A stretch of 64,000 bases of DNA from Hymenobacter nivis. GTDB taxonomy: Bacteria; Bacteroidota; Bacteroidia; Cytophagales; Hymenobacteraceae. Where the stretch lies: contig NZ_CP029145.1 in NCBI RefSeq assembly GCF_003149515.1, forward strand, positions 124,001 through 188,000. Reading direction: 5' to 3'. The notes under the pieces are model-generated. The model was not told the DNA's origin. It searched no databases and saw only the letters and a program-made list of their open reading frames with translations. Below, in pieces: positions 26,493-35,778 of the stretch. The stretch's first letter is position 1. Each line of letters begins with the position of its first letter. Made by a program: the position numbers and the translations under genes.

Positions 26493-28562
26493 ATGAGTAA
26501 CTCCCAAATTTCGATTGACGAGCTGAGCGTCAACACCATCCGCCTGCTGTCGGTGGATATGGTGCAGAAGGCCAACTCGGGCCACCCCGGCCTACCCCTC
26601 GGCGCCGCCCCGATGGCCTACGTGCTGTGGTCGCGCTTCCTGCGCTTCAACCCCCAGGACCCCAAGTGGCCCAACCGCGACCGGTTTGTGCTATCGGCGG
26701 GCCACGGCTCGGCGCTGTTATACAGCCTGTTGCACCTCTACGGCTACGACTTGACCATCGACGACCTCAAGCAGTTTCGGCAGATGGATTCCAAGACGCC
26801 GGGCCACCCCGAGTCGCACATCACGCCCGGCGTGGAAGTGACCACGGGGCCCCTGGGCCAGGGCTTTGCCAACGGCCTGGGCATGGCCATGAGCGAGGTA
26901 CACCTCGCCGCGCTTTACAACAAAGAGGGCCACGCGCCGGTGCAGGACCACTACACCTACGTACTGGTAAGCGACGGCGACCTGATGGAGGGCATCTCCG
27001 CAGAGGCCGCCTCGCTGGCCGGCCACTTGCAGCTGAACAAGATGATTTATCTATACGATGATAACAACATCTCGCTCGACGGCCCCACCAGCCTCACGTA
27101 CACCGAGAATCCGATGAAGCGCTTCGATGCCTACTACTGGCATACGCAGCACGTGCCCGATGGCAACGACCTCGATGCCATTGAGAACGCCATTCGGGTG
27201 GCGCAGACGGTGACGGACCGGCCCTCGATTATCGCGGTGCGCACCATCATCGGCTTCGGCTCGCCGCTGGCCGGCACCAGCAAAGCGCATGGCTCGCCGC
27301 TGGGCCCCGACAACGTGAAGGCTACCAAGAAGTTCTACGGTTTCGACCCCGAGCAGTCGTTCCAGGTGCCGGCCGAAGTGTACGCGCACCTCAAGCAGCC
27401 CGGCCAGAAGGGCGCTGAGCTGCAAAAGCAATGGGACGCGGACTTTGCTAAATACGCCGAATCCTTTAAGGCCGAGGCCGATATGTTCAAGCTCTCCTTC
27501 GCAGGCAAGCTGCCCGACGGCTGGGACAAGGACCTGCCCGTGTACACGCCCGCCGATGGCGAGCTGGCCACCCGCCAGGCTTCGGGCAAAGCCCTGGACG
27601 CCATCAAGAAAACGGTGCCGTTTATGTTCGGTGGCTCGGCCGATTTGGCTTCGTCGAACGAGATGGACAAGTCGGGCAGCGACAGCTTCCAGCCCGCGCA
27701 CCCCGCCAACCGCAACGTATGGTGGGGCGTGCGCGAGCACGCCATGGGCGCGGCCATGAACGGCATTGCCCACCACGGCGGCCTGCGCACCTACGGCGGT
27801 ACCTTCCTCACGTTCAGCGACTACATGCGCGCGGCCATTCGCCTCACGGCCCTGGCCGAGAGCACGGCCACGTTCGTGTTCACCCACGATAGCATTGGCC
27901 TGGGCGAAGATGGCCCCACCCACCAGCCGGTGGAGCAGGTACTGGCCCTGCGCAGCATTCCCAACATTGTGGTGCTGCGCCCCGCCGATGCCAACGAAAG
28001 CACCGAGGCCTGGCGCATCGCCATGACCACGCCCAAGTCGCCGGTGGTACTTGTTTTCTCGCGCCAGAAACTGCCGATTCTCGACCAGACCAAGTTCGGC
28101 TCGGCCCGCGAAGGCGTGGCCAAGGGCGCCTACATCCTCAGCGAAGCGGAAGGCGGCGAACCAAAGCTTATCCTTATTGCCACCGGCTCGGAAGTGAAGC
28201 TGGCGATGGGCGCGCAAATAGAGCTGCAAAAGGCCGGCACGCCCACCCGCGTGGTGAGTTTCCCGAGCTGGGAACTATTTGAGCACCAGGATAAAGCTTA
28301 CCGCGAAAAGGTGTTCCCGCCCACCGTGCGCAAGCGCCTGGCCATTGAGGCCGGCTCGCCTATCGGCTGGCACAAATACACCACCGACGAGGGCGGCATC
28401 ATCGCCATGAACCGTTTTGGCGAGTCGGCCCCGGCCGAGGAGCTGTTCGAAAAGTTTGGCTTCACGGTGGAGAACGTCGTGAAGCGCGCCCAGGGCGTGC
28501 TCGCCGGCCACCCCGAAGACCCGGAAATGGAGAAAAAGCAAGTAGTAGCTAAGGGCGACTAA
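26493..28562 (+). CDS. tkt: Transketolase
   Basis: A 689-residue thiamine-diphosphate enzyme transferring two-carbon ketol units in the non-oxidative pentose phosphate pathway. Motifs: [13 protein letters not shown] (29-40), [13 protein letters not shown], ThDP/Mg site [11 protein letters not shown] (159-169) with [10 protein letters not shown], and the catalytic-glutamate region [14 protein letters not shown]. Complete, with no lesions. Downstream of xylAB and separated from it by a long hairpin; its presence here suggests dedicated disposal of xylulose-5-phosphate. Confidence 0.96.
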   Translation: MSNSQISIDELSVNTIRLLSVDMVQKANSGHPGLPLGAAPMAYVLWSRFLRFNPQDPKWPNRDRFVLSAGHGSALLYSLLHLYGYDLTIDDLKQFRQMDSKTPGHPESHITPGVEVTTGPLGQGFANGLGMAMSEVHLAALYNKEGHAPVQDHYTYVLVSDGDLMEGISAEAASLAGHLQLNKMIYLYDDNNISLDGPTSLTYTENPMKRFDAYYWHTQHVPDGNDLDAIENAIRVAQTVTDRPSIIAVRTIIGFGSPLAGTSKAHGSPLGPDNVKATKKFYGFDPEQSFQVPAEVYAHLKQPGQKGAELQKQWDADFAKYAESFKAEADMFKLSFAGKLPDGWDKDLPVYTPADGELATRQASGKALDAIKKTVPFMFGGSADLASSNEMDKSGSDSFQPAHPANRNVWWGVREHAMGAAMNGIAHHGGLRTYGGTFLTFSDYMRAAIRLTALAESTATFVFTHDSIGLGEDGPTHQPVEQVLALRSIPNIVVLRPADANESTEAWRIAMTTPKSPVVLVFSRQKLPILDQTKFGSAREGVAKGAYILSEAEGGEPKLILIATGSEVKLAMGAQIELQKAGTPTRVVSFPSWELFEHQDKAYREKVFPPTVRKRLAIEAGSPIGWHKYTTDEGGIIAMNRFGESAPAEELFEKFGFTVENVVKRAQGVLAGHPEDPEMEKKQVVAKGD

Positions 28563-28768
28563 ACGCGCTTCGCTGCCTGGGCCGGGGGTGCGGTAGGCGC
28601 GAAGGGCGGCTCTGTGAACTCACCACCCGAAAACGGCTTACCTCCCACCCATGATTTTCAACTTTCTATTTCGCTGCCCGGGGCCCAAAAGCCAGGACTT
28701 ACGCACCAAGGCATCGGGTGGCCCCAGCGGGGCGGCCCGTTGGTAGTAAGTAATTGATTATTAGAATT
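28563..28768. other. Intergenic, no gene seen
   Basis: No convincing coding region. A GCGGCCCGTTGG-containing patch at about 28722-28745 resembles the one at about 22479-22508. Confidence 0.45.
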
Positions 28769-28818
28769 AAATCCCCAGTGGGGCGATCCAAATGCCAGGG
28801 TCGCCCCGCTGGGGATTT
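28769..28818. repeat. Hairpin element
   Basis: Arms AAATCCCCAGTGGGGCGA and TCGCCCCGCTGGGGATTT, with one mismatch, around a 14-nt loop. It lies between tkt and the GH51 remnant; A-rich and T-rich ends would allow bidirectional termination. Confidence 0.65.
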
Positions 28819-28877
28819 ATCGTTTATTCAAGGCTGTTTCCTGTCGATGGGCTGCCCCGCAGGGGCTGTGCATCGCA

Positions 28878-29162
28878 GCTTTTGCGTAGGGCCTAAAAGT
28901 AAGCTGCTCACGCCCACCTACCACGTGCTCAATTTTTACCGGGCGCCCCAGGATGCCGAGTGCCTGCCCCCGTAATTCACCCGTCCCGAGTACACGTTTG
29001 GCGGAACTCCCCCCGCTCCTGAACGCCTTGGCCAGCGTGAGCGACTACAATACGTTTGGCAAGCCCAGCAGACTGGCGGCCTTCACGGGGGCCGGAAAGT
29101 GCGGTAATATGCTCGCCGTTGCTTCGCCGGCTAAGTTAGTAGTGGGACTCGAATTGGAGTAG
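28878..29162 (+). pseudogene. Remnant of a GH51 alpha-L-arabinofuranosidase (C-terminal part)
   Basis: Three collinear blocks in shifting frames match the end of family 51 arabinofuranosidases: LLTPTYHVLNFYRAPQDAE followed by a stop; then PEYTFGG; then SDYNTFGKP ... LELE-stop. A deletion separates the last two, because the linker expected between them is missing. The catalytic barrel is absent. Together with the GH3 remnant upstream of xylB it marks loss of an arabinoxylan-type hydrolase set around the surviving xylose genes. Confidence 0.75.
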
Positions 29163-29628
29163 GGCCCCCGCAACGCTACGAAACCCTGTACTTTACCAGC
29201 AGCCGGGGTGCTGCTGGCGGGGCCGGCTTTGGCCGCTGCCCAGCGCCGCTGCGGGCCCTCCGCACCCGGCGGGTGGGGCCCCGGGCGCTTGGCGTAGGCG
29301 CTGGGCCTGCGCGAAAACGACGTGGTACTGTGTTGTGCCTAACGCGTTTTTCAGATCCGCGTACCGCTTGGCCACTGCCGGTCCGCTGGCTTTTTCAGCC
29401 GGCCGACTGCTTGTCATCAGGGAGAACAACCGGCAGCTGGTCAATTGGCCGGCCAGCTGAAAAAGCCGTTGGCCCGGGCGGTATACGGACCTGAAAGCTG
29501 CACTTAAATCGCTTACAATAGAAGGGTTTAGAGGCGATAGAATCTTTTGTTGATGGGGTTAAACTCGTACTTGCCAAGGGCCTCCAACCGCTGGATTATC
29601 CTGTGCCTGACCCTTTATTCTTTTGCCC
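29163..29628. other. Intergenic, degenerate sequence, no gene supported
   Basis: Open frames here are short and give no recognisable family. The only structure seen is the inverted repeat at 29388-29467. May be further gene debris continuous with the GH51 remnant. Confidence 0.4.
29388..29467. repeat. Inverted repeat with 17-bp arms
   Basis: Arms at 29388-29404 (GGCTTTTTCAGCCGGCC) and 29451-29467 are complementary at 16 of 17 positions and enclose 46 nt. Unrelated to families A and B; function unknown. Confidence 0.6.
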
Positions 29629-30480
29629 ATGTACCTTATTTCTGCTCGTTCCTTTGCGCTGGCCGGCCTGGCTAGCGGCCTGCTGCTGGCCGCGGGCTGC
29701 AAGCGTCAGACCAACGCCGTAATGCCTGACCAGGACGTGACCACCGCTGAGGACAACAGCACTACTGAAAGCGAAACGGCCCTGAGTAGCGACATTCTGA
29801 TGGCCGCCGCGCCCCAGGACGAGACCCAGAACGGTTCGCCTGCCGTGGCCGGCGCTGCCGAGCTGGCGCGGGTGTACGGCACCTGCGGCACCCGCACCTA
29901 CGTGGCTGCCACCCGCACGCTCACCATCGATTTTGGGCCTATCAACTGCCAGTGCCCCGACGGCCGCTACCGCCGCGGCCAGGTTGTGGTGCGCTTCACC
30001 GGGGCCAACCCCACGCGCCACGCGGGGGCCGTCGTCACCTGCGAGAACTACTTCGTGAACGACAGCCAGCACACGGCCATCCGCACCTTCGCCGACCTCG
30101 GCAACGGCTCGTTTTCGGTGGACGTGGCCAACGGCGGCATCATTTACGCCAACAACGGCGGTACCTGCACCTGGACGGCCCAGTGCACCTACACCCGCAC
30201 CGCCGGCTACGGCACGCCCCAGGTAGCCGGCGGTGTGTACAGCGTGAGTGGCCAGGCGGCGGGCATCAACCGCAAGGGCGTCAGCTATACGGCTACCATT
30301 ACCAAGCCGCTCATCAAGCGCGGTGACTGCTACAAATACTATGTGGCCGGTACCGTGACGCTGGCCAACGACAAGGGCAGCACTCTTGTGCTCGACTACG
30401 ACCCCAGTGGCACGCAGGCCTGCGACAACTCCGCCAGCGTGACGGTAGGGGCTTGGACGAAGATGATTACGCTGCGCTAA
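29629..30480 (+). CDS. Lipoprotein of unknown function
   Basis: A 283-residue lipoprotein. Start taken at the ATG at 29629; a TTG two codons earlier is in frame. The signal ends LLLAAGC (Cys24). The mature part begins with a Thr/Ser/Glu-rich linker, then a beta-rich region with several cysteines (GTCGTRTYV, NCQCPDGRYRRGQVVV, GTCTWTAQC, RGDCYKYY) that could form disulfides outside the cell. I do not recognise a named domain. It is intact although it lies between two pseudogene remnants; an intrinsic terminator follows 23 bp after its stop. Confidence 0.75.
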   Translation: MYLISARSFALAGLASGLLLAAGCKRQTNAVMPDQDVTTAEDNSTTESETALSSDILMAAAPQDETQNGSPAVAGAAELARVYGTCGTRTYVAATRTLTIDFGPINCQCPDGRYRRGQVVVRFTGANPTRHAGAVVTCENYFVNDSQHTAIRTFADLGNGSFSVDVANGGIIYANNGGTCTWTAQCTYTRTAGYGTPQVAGGVYSVSGQAAGINRKGVSYTATITKPLIKRGDCYKYYVAGTVTLANDKGSTLVLDYDPSGTQACDNSASVTVGAWTKMITLR

Positions 30481-30503
30481 ACGGCCGGTCTTCCAATAAA
30501 AAA

Positions 30504-30530
30504 ATCCCCGCCAACCGGCGGGGATCTTTT
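30504..30530. terminator. Bidirectional intrinsic terminator
   Basis: Stem ATCCCCGCC / GGCGGGGAT with loop AACC, an A-run on the left and CTTTT on the right; flanking TTCCAA/TTGGAA can extend pairing. It lies between the convergent 29629 (+) and 30559 (-) genes and fits termination for both. Confidence 0.85.
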
Positions 30531-30558
30531 GTTGGAAGATAAGTCGATGGCCGGGGCC

Positions 30559-30792
30559 CTACCGTGTGCCGCGGTGGCGGCTGGGGCGGTGGGGCTTCAC
30601 CTTGTGGGTGCCTGATTTGTGGCCAAACAGGCTGAATTTGCGGTGGGGGCTGCCCCCGCCGCGGTAGTAGGTGTACACCGGGCGGTGGTTGCCGGGCGTG
30701 GGGTAGCGGTGGCGCAGGGGCGCGGCCGACGCATTGGGGGTGGCTAACCAGGCGCACGACGCGCAAAACAGCAGCAGCAGAAAACGAGGCAT
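30559..30792 (-). CDS. Small secreted basic protein of unknown function
   Basis: A 77-residue product: signal peptide (MPRFLLLLFCASCAWLATPNASA) followed by a Tyr/Gly then Lys/His/Arg-rich tail (YTYYRGGGSPHRKFSLFGHK and on). Ends at the bidirectional terminator shared with the lipoprotein gene. Similar small YTYYR...SLFG secreted proteins are, as I recall, common in Hymenobacter; their function is unknown to me. The strong signal sequence and terminator are the main support. Confidence 0.6.
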   Translation of the reverse strand: MPRFLLLLFCASCAWLATPNASAAPLRHRYPTPGNHRPVYTYYRGGGSPHRKFSLFGHKSGTHKVKPHRPSRHRGTR

Positions 30793-30963
30793 GGAGCGGA
30801 TAGTTAGGATGAGGGTAAAGCAGCGCGTTAAGGCCAACATTGGGCCCGCCCCCTTAACTACACGGTGGGAAGGAATATTGTCTTTTGAAGCTCTATTGCT
30901 AAAATACCGTGCCAAACTGGGCCCCTGGGCCCGGGCGTAGCAGTCTGGGTTTTCTTTGCAGCC

Positions 30964-32792
30964 ATGAAATAACTGGTGCTCCCGGCCGCTGTGGCCGGCA
31001 ACTTGTTGGTGATGGCCTGCTAAACGCAAAAAACCCTGACTGCCGCCGGCCCCGCGCCGGCCCCCACATCCGCCGCGGTGTGGCAATCCGACGCCTATAC
31101 CGTGCTGCGCGACGCCGTGGTGCAGGGCCCCTGCCGGGCCACGGCCGCCTCGGCTACCGCCCTGGCCTCCAACTACCACAGCCCCGCCCGGGCCCTTAGC
31201 CCGCGCATCGCCTTCAAGTTCAGCCTCAACGGCAAGGACAACGAGTTGCCCGCCAGCTAAAACTACAGCTTTGTGGCGCTGCGGGTCCCCGGCGCGGCGG
31301 GCGCGGGGGCCCCGGAAACGCCGCTCATCGTATTCGGCCAGCCGGGGCCCGAGGCCGCCGCGGTGCCCGATGGGGCCCCCGCTGGCCCCGGGCGCGCCGG
31401 TGAAGATTCGGCTCGACCTGCGGCCCGTGCTGGCGGCGTTTCAGAAGGACGGGTTTTACACCAATTTCAAGGGCGAAAAGATTTATAAGCAGGACCTGAA
31501 GCACGTGCTGGTGGCCGGCGACGTGGCCCCGCTGAGCTGGGGTTTTGACAACCTGGTGAACAAGCCGGAGCTGGAATTGCACGACCCCAACAGCGACGGC
31601 ATTTACGAAACCACGCTGGTAATGAACGCGCCCGAGGCCGCTAAAACTACGGCCCAGGAGTGGTGCCAGATCCTTAAAACGGACGATTTCCCGCAGTATT
31701 CCTCCGACTACCAGCTGGCCGATGCCCTCTACAACCTGGCCCTGGGGGAGGCCCGCCGCGCAGTGGAGCCCGACAGCACTTTCCGCACCGGTAAGGAGTG
31801 GGCGGGCGTGTGGACGCGCGACATCAGCTACTCCATCATTCTGGCGCAGGCCACGTTGCAGCCCCGCTTGGCCATGAAAAGCCTGCTCCGCAAGGTGTCT
31901 CCCCAGGGCCGCATCATCCAGGAGACGGGCACCGGCGGAGCCTACCCGTGCTCGACGGACCGCCTGATTTGGGCCGTGGCCGCCTGGGAAGTCTACAAGG
32001 TGACCGGCGATGAGGCCTGGCTGCGCAAGGTGTGCCCCATTGTGCAGCAGTCGGTTGCCGACGACGTGCAGAACGCCTACAACCCCGGAACCGGCCTGGT
32101 GCGCGGCGAGTCGTCGTTTCTGGACTGGCGCGAGCAAACCTACCCGCGCTGGATGCAGCCAGCCGACATTTACCAGAGTGAGAACCTGAGCACCAACGCC
32201 GTGCACTGCCAGGCCAACGTGGTGTTGGCCGCCATGGCCCGCCAGCTCGGCCACCCCGAGGTGGCCGCCGCCCACGAGCGCCTGGCCAACCAAATCCGCC
32301 ACGGCGTGAACCAGTACCGGTGGCTCGAAAAGGTCGGCTACTACGGCTACTACGGCCAGTACCGCTACGGGCTGCGTGTTCGGTAGCGTATCGCCGCGGG
32401 CCGAGGCGCTGGGCGAGGCCCTGAGTGTGTACTTCGGCGTGGCCGATGCGGCGCGGGCCAAAACGGTGGTGGAACGTACGCCTACGGTGCCGTTCGGCGT
32501 GCCCGAGGCCGGCCTCTACGCCCTCAATTTCCGCTACGCCAACGGCAATGGTCCCATTAACACCGAAAACAAGTGCGCCATCCGCACGCTGCGCAGCAGC
32601 GCGGGGGCCCTGCTCGGCACCGTGGTATTGCCCCGGCGCGGCACCGGCGAGTGGTCGAACTCGGGCTTGACGAACCCCACCATGGTGCGCCTCGAAAAAG
32701 GCAAGAACACCCTGCGCCTGGCCCTGGAACCCGCCAACACCAACATGAACATCGCCGTGAACCAGGCCATGCTCGACTACCTGCGCGTGTAG
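30964..32792 (+). pseudogene. Pseudogene of a large debranching-type (six-hairpin) glycosidase lipoprotein
   Basis: The reading frame from ATG 30964 has TAA codons at 30970, 31021 and 31258 and otherwise translates sensibly: lipoprotein signal ending VMAC, SDAYTVLRDAVVQG, AFKFSLNGKDNELP. A frameshift near 31375 (in a GGGGCCCCC run) leads into a long catalytic-like segment with EWAGVWTRDISYSIILAQ and GRIIQETGTGGAYPCSTDRL. A second frameshift near 32386 gives SPRAEALGEALSVYFGVAD. A probable internal deletion near 32505 joins VPFGV directly to a C-terminal beta-domain ending AVNQAMLDYLRV. It resembles large proteins labelled glycogen-debranching in Bacteroidota. Not expected to be functional. 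Confidence 0.85.
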
Positions 32793-32855
32793 TAAGTAAG
32801 GCGGCGGCAAATGATAATTTAGGGCAGTTTAGGGTCGGCGTACCGTTTGAACGAG

Positions 32856-32942
32856 GTAGGGGCGGGGCTTGCCCCCGCCTTTCGCTGCCCGGAATCGGGG
32901 GCTGGGCGCAGACGTTCGGGCGGGGGCAAGCCCCGCCCCTAC
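32856..32942. repeat. Family B palindromic element, copy B2 (short form)
   Basis: GTAGGGGCGGGGCTTGCCCC on the left, GGGGCAAGCCCCGCCCCTAC on the right. It lacks the outer CTCGTCGCGAAG ends seen in other copies. Located between the glycosidase pseudogene and the 3' end of the S15-type hydrolase gene. Confidence 0.85.
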
Positions 32943-32967
32943 AACAGCCATTGACTCTGAAACCGTA

Positions 32968-34995
32968 CTAGGGCCCCACCACCGGCAGCGTCAGCCCTGA
33001 GGGGTGCGCGGTGTCGTGGTAGAGTCGGATGGTGGCCTTCTGGAAATCAGCCGCTTTGGCGGTGGAGATGTTGAGGAATTGCTGCGGGTTGCGGTCCACG
33101 AGCGGGAACCAGGTGCTTTGCACCTGCACCATCAGGCGGTGGCCTTTTTTGAAGGTGTGGAGCACGTCGGGCAGCTCGTATTTTACCTCGGTGGGCTGGT
33201 TGGGCACGAAGGCAGTGGGGTGCTCGAAGCTCTGGCGGAAGCGGCCGCGCATCACCTCGGCGCGCACCAGGCGCTGGTAGCCGCCCATCAGCAGCTCGTC
33301 GGGGTTGGGCTGGGGGGCGGGCGCGTCGGCGGGCAGCACGTCGATGAGCTTCACCACGAAGTCGGCGTCGGTGCCCGAGGTGCTCACCCACAGGTCCGCG
33401 CCCAGGGGCCCCGCCACAGTCAGGTCCTCCGCCAGCGGCTCGGTTTGGAACACCAGCACGTCGGGTCTTTGGGCGGCGAAGCGCTGGTCTTCAATCATGT
33501 ACTCGCTGTTGCGTTCCGCAGCCACGCCGGCGGTGTAGGGCACGGGGTGGGCTGGGTCGCTGAGGTATTCGTCAAAATGAGGAGTTTTAATAAAATCCGG
33601 GGCCCTGGAAATGAGCAGATTCGATTCAGCACCCAATAAGGCATTCATCGTTTCAGCTTCTTTCGCTGTGGCCAAAACGCCGTGCTGCTGAAGAAACATG
33701 CTGCGGCCCGCGGCGGCTTTGGGCGGCCAGGTCGGGTAGGTTTGCCAGGCGTTGGTGCCGGTGTTGAACACGGTGGCCTCGGCGGGGTTGAAGGTGCCCT
33801 TGTCTTTCAGGTAGTGGTTGAAAAACGGCGTTTCCAGCGTTTGGCGGTAATATTGGGCGGTGTTCTGGCCGAAGTTCAGGGGCCCGAAGGTGGTCCAGTC
33901 GGGCCGGCTCCAGGCGCCGTGGGTCCAGGGGCCCATCACGAGGTGGTTGGTGGCGCCGGGGTTTTGCTGCTCGATGGCCTTGTAGGTGTGCAGGGCCCCG
34001 AACAGATCCTCGGCGTCGAACCAGCCGCCCACCACCAGCACGGCGGGCCGCACGCCCGTCAGGTGCGGGCGGATGTTGCGCGCCTGCCAGTAGGCATCGT
34101 AGGTATCGTGCTGTAAGTACTCGTTCCAGATGCGGGCGCGGCCGTTGAAGTATTGCGGGCCGTTGGCGTTTGCCAGGGGCCCCAGGTTCAGGAAAAACTG
34201 GTAGGCGTCGGCCGGCTGGGCCTTGAACAGCGCCTCGTACGTGGGCACTGGCTGGGGCCGCGGCACGTCAAAATAGTTGGTGAAGTCGAAGTTATCCAGC
34301 AGGAAAAACGCCCCGTTGTGCCGGGCGTCGTCGCCCATAAACTCGTCCGTGACCGGGGCCTGGGGCGATACGGCCTTGAGGGCCGGATGGGCCGTGGGCA
34401 GGCTGGCCGTGGCGTAAAAGCCGGGGTATGAAATGCCCATGATGCCCACGCGGCCGTTGTTGTTCGGCACGTTTTTCAGCAGCCACTCGATGGTGTCGTA
34501 GGTGTCGGTGCTCTCGTCGTGGGGCGTGGGCTGGCCCTTGGGGCCCCGGCGGCGGGCCTTGTCGGAGGCAGCGGTGGGCAGGGCAGGCGTCATCTCCTCA
34601 AACTGCCCCTCGCTCTGGTAGCGGCCCCGAACGTCCTGGTACACAAAAATGTACTGCTCCTCGGACAGCTCGCGGCTGGGGCCGGGGCCCCGCAGCCGGT
34701 AATTCTCCTCGCCGTAGGGCCCCGCCGAGTAGGGCGTGCGCGTCATCAGAAACGGGTAGCGGCGGCCGGGCGCGGCGTCGAGCGGTACGTACAGCACGGT
34801 GTAAAGATTGGTGCCATCGCGCATCGGCACCTGGCGGTCGAGCTTGCGGTAGTGCTGGCGCACGAAGGACGAATCCTGGGCGCGGGTGGGCAGCATGGGG
34901 GCCGGGCCGGGGGCGGGCGTAGGCACCGGCGTTTGGGCGGCGGCCGGGCCAGCCGCGGCGGCCAGCAACAGCGCCGCAAGGGCAAAACGAGTCAT
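32968..34995 (-). CDS. CocE/NonD-type (S15, X-Pro dipeptidyl-peptidase-like) secreted alpha/beta hydrolase
   Basis: A 675-residue exported hydrolase. The start at 34995 gives the signal MTRFALAALLLAAAAGPAAAQ; a longer frame to 35055 lacks one. Nucleophile elbow GISYPGFY (Ser189), followed by an alpha-helical cap and a C-terminal beta-sandwich (about residues 460-670, with DADFVVKLIDVLP) typical of CocE/NonD and X-Pro peptidases. DARHNGAFFLLDNFDF is typical of the acyl-ester/glutaryl-acylase-like branch. Substrate could be a peptide or an ester. No operon partner on the same strand. Confidence 0.88.
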   Translation of the reverse strand: MTRFALAALLLAAAAGPAAAQTPVPTPAPGPAPMLPTRAQDSSFVRQHYRKLDRQVPMRDGTNLYTVLYVPLDAAPGRRYPFLMTRTPYSAGPYGEENYRLRGPGPSRELSEEQYIFVYQDVRGRYQSEGQFEEMTPALPTAASDKARRRGPKGQPTPHDESTDTYDTIEWLLKNVPNNNGRVGIMGISYPGFYATASLPTAHPALKAVSPQAPVTDEFMGDDARHNGAFFLLDNFDFTNYFDVPRPQPVPTYEALFKAQPADAYQFFLNLGPLANANGPQYFNGRARIWNEYLQHDTYDAYWQARNIRPHLTGVRPAVLVVGGWFDAEDLFGALHTYKAIEQQNPGATNHLVMGPWTHGAWSRPDWTTFGPLNFGQNTAQYYRQTLETPFFNHYLKDKGTFNPAEATVFNTGTNAWQTYPTWPPKAAAGRSMFLQQHGVLATAKEAETMNALLGAESNLLISRAPDFIKTPHFDEYLSDPAHPVPYTAGVAAERNSEYMIEDQRFAAQRPDVLVFQTEPLAEDLTVAGPLGADLWVSTSGTDADFVVKLIDVLPADAPAPQPNPDELLMGGYQRLVRAEVMRGRFRQSFEHPTAFVPNQPTEVKYELPDVLHTFKKGHRLMVQVQSTWFPLVDRNPQQFLNISTAKAADFQKATIRLYHDTAHPSGLTLPVVGP

Positions 34996-35053
34996 GGGAA
35001 ACAGGGAAAAAACGAACGGGCCCCCAAGTACGGTCCCGGTGGCTGTGCGGCCC

Positions 35054-35200
35054 ATGAAACGCCCGCGCCGCCGCGCGTGTTGGGCCGGTATGTGTGATCA
35101 TAAAAAGCCCGCCGCCAACCTCAAACGCTTCCTCGTGTACCTCGCCATTGGCGTGGTGGTGCTGTTGCTTGGCTACGGGCAGGCCGCGGCCGGGGCGTAG
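35054..35200 (+). CDS. Possible small single-helix membrane protein (48 aa, or 36 aa from 35090)
   Basis: Divergent from the S15 gene. Translates to a short basic N-terminus and one hydrophobic helix (RFLVYLAIGVVVLLLGYG). A second ATG at 35090 would give a 36-residue form. Too short for family assignment; composition is the only support. Confidence 0.3.
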   Translation: MKRPRRRACWAGMCDHKKPAANLKRFLVYLAIGVVVLLLGYGQAAAGA

Positions 35201-35219
35201 AAGCTGTTTGAGTTAATAA

Positions 35220-35469
35220 AGCGGTCATGCTCATCTGGCGTACGCGCAGCCGGAGCATCTCTATCGCTGAGCTATACACTGTTCACGAAGTGGAATGCGA
35301 AAACGAAGTAGGGTGCGGGGCTTGTCCCCGCCCGTCCTTGAACCGTTCGGTCGGCTTTCGTTCAACGACGGGCGGGGACAAGCCCCGCACCCTACTTCGT
35401 GACGAGTATAATCAAGATTACTGCCGCGATAGAGATGTTTCGGCTGCGCGTACGCCAGATGAGCATGAC
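35220..35469. repeat. Family A palindromic element, copy A5, interrupted by a family B element
   Basis: Left arm GTCATGCTCATCTGGCGTAC and right arm GTACGCCAGATGAGCATGAC are perfect complements, but the loop is occupied by a complete family B copy (35283-35409). The A arms differ from other copies (CTCATCTGGCG for CTGAGCGCAG) with both arms changed together. Confidence 0.85.
35283..35409. repeat. Family B palindromic element, copy B3, nested in A5
   Basis: Ends CACGAAGTGGAATGCGAAAA... on the left and CTACTTCGTGACGAG on the right; core GTAGGGTGCGGGGCTTG / CAAGCCCCGCACCCTAC with TCCCC in both arms. Its position inside the loop of A5 shows that family B elements can move or insert. Confidence 0.85.
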
Positions 35470-35524
35470 CTCCTAATAATGCTTTTTAACTAATTCCAAC
35501 AGCTTCTTAGCGGGGTTTTCCGGC

Positions 35525-35666
35525 GATGATCTAAAACGGGGTGGCCCGGCGAATTGCCTGGAGGGCTTCGTCGGGCCACTCTTACTTGAAAAACAGCGGC
35601 TCCGGAGCATTACCAGAGTGGCCCGACGACGGAAAAAGTCGCCGGATCACCCCGTTTTGGATCATC
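35525..35666. repeat. Long inverted repeat (142 bp)
   Basis: Outer arms GATGATCTAAAACGGGGTGG and its near-complement at 35639-35666 (25 of 28 match); inner arms CGTCGGGCCACTCT / AGAGTGGCCCGACG are perfect. A single hairpin of about 55 bp could form. Upstream of the acyl-CoA ligase gene; distinct from families A and B. Confidence 0.75.
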
Positions 35667-35778
35667 ACCAATTTTCCGTTCCGCCGCGCCCTATATTGCC
35701 AGCGAAACCCCAAGTACCGTATAGTGGGCAGGGGAGGCCAACCGCTTCTCCGCAAACCGCTCCACTTTTCCCGTCCTC

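Noticed and set aside
27051..28229. 392-codon minus-strand frame inside tkt
   Set aside because: Antisense shadow of transketolase; no motif.
30964..31260. Possible stop-codon recoding (TAA read as Gln)
   Set aside because: All intact neighbouring genes use TAA as a normal stop and the same gene has frameshifts and a deletion, so decay is the simpler explanation.
31325..32461. 378-codon minus-strand frame across the glycosidase pseudogene
   Set aside because: The plus-strand translation has recognisable conserved glycosidase blocks; the minus frame is His/Val-rich noise.
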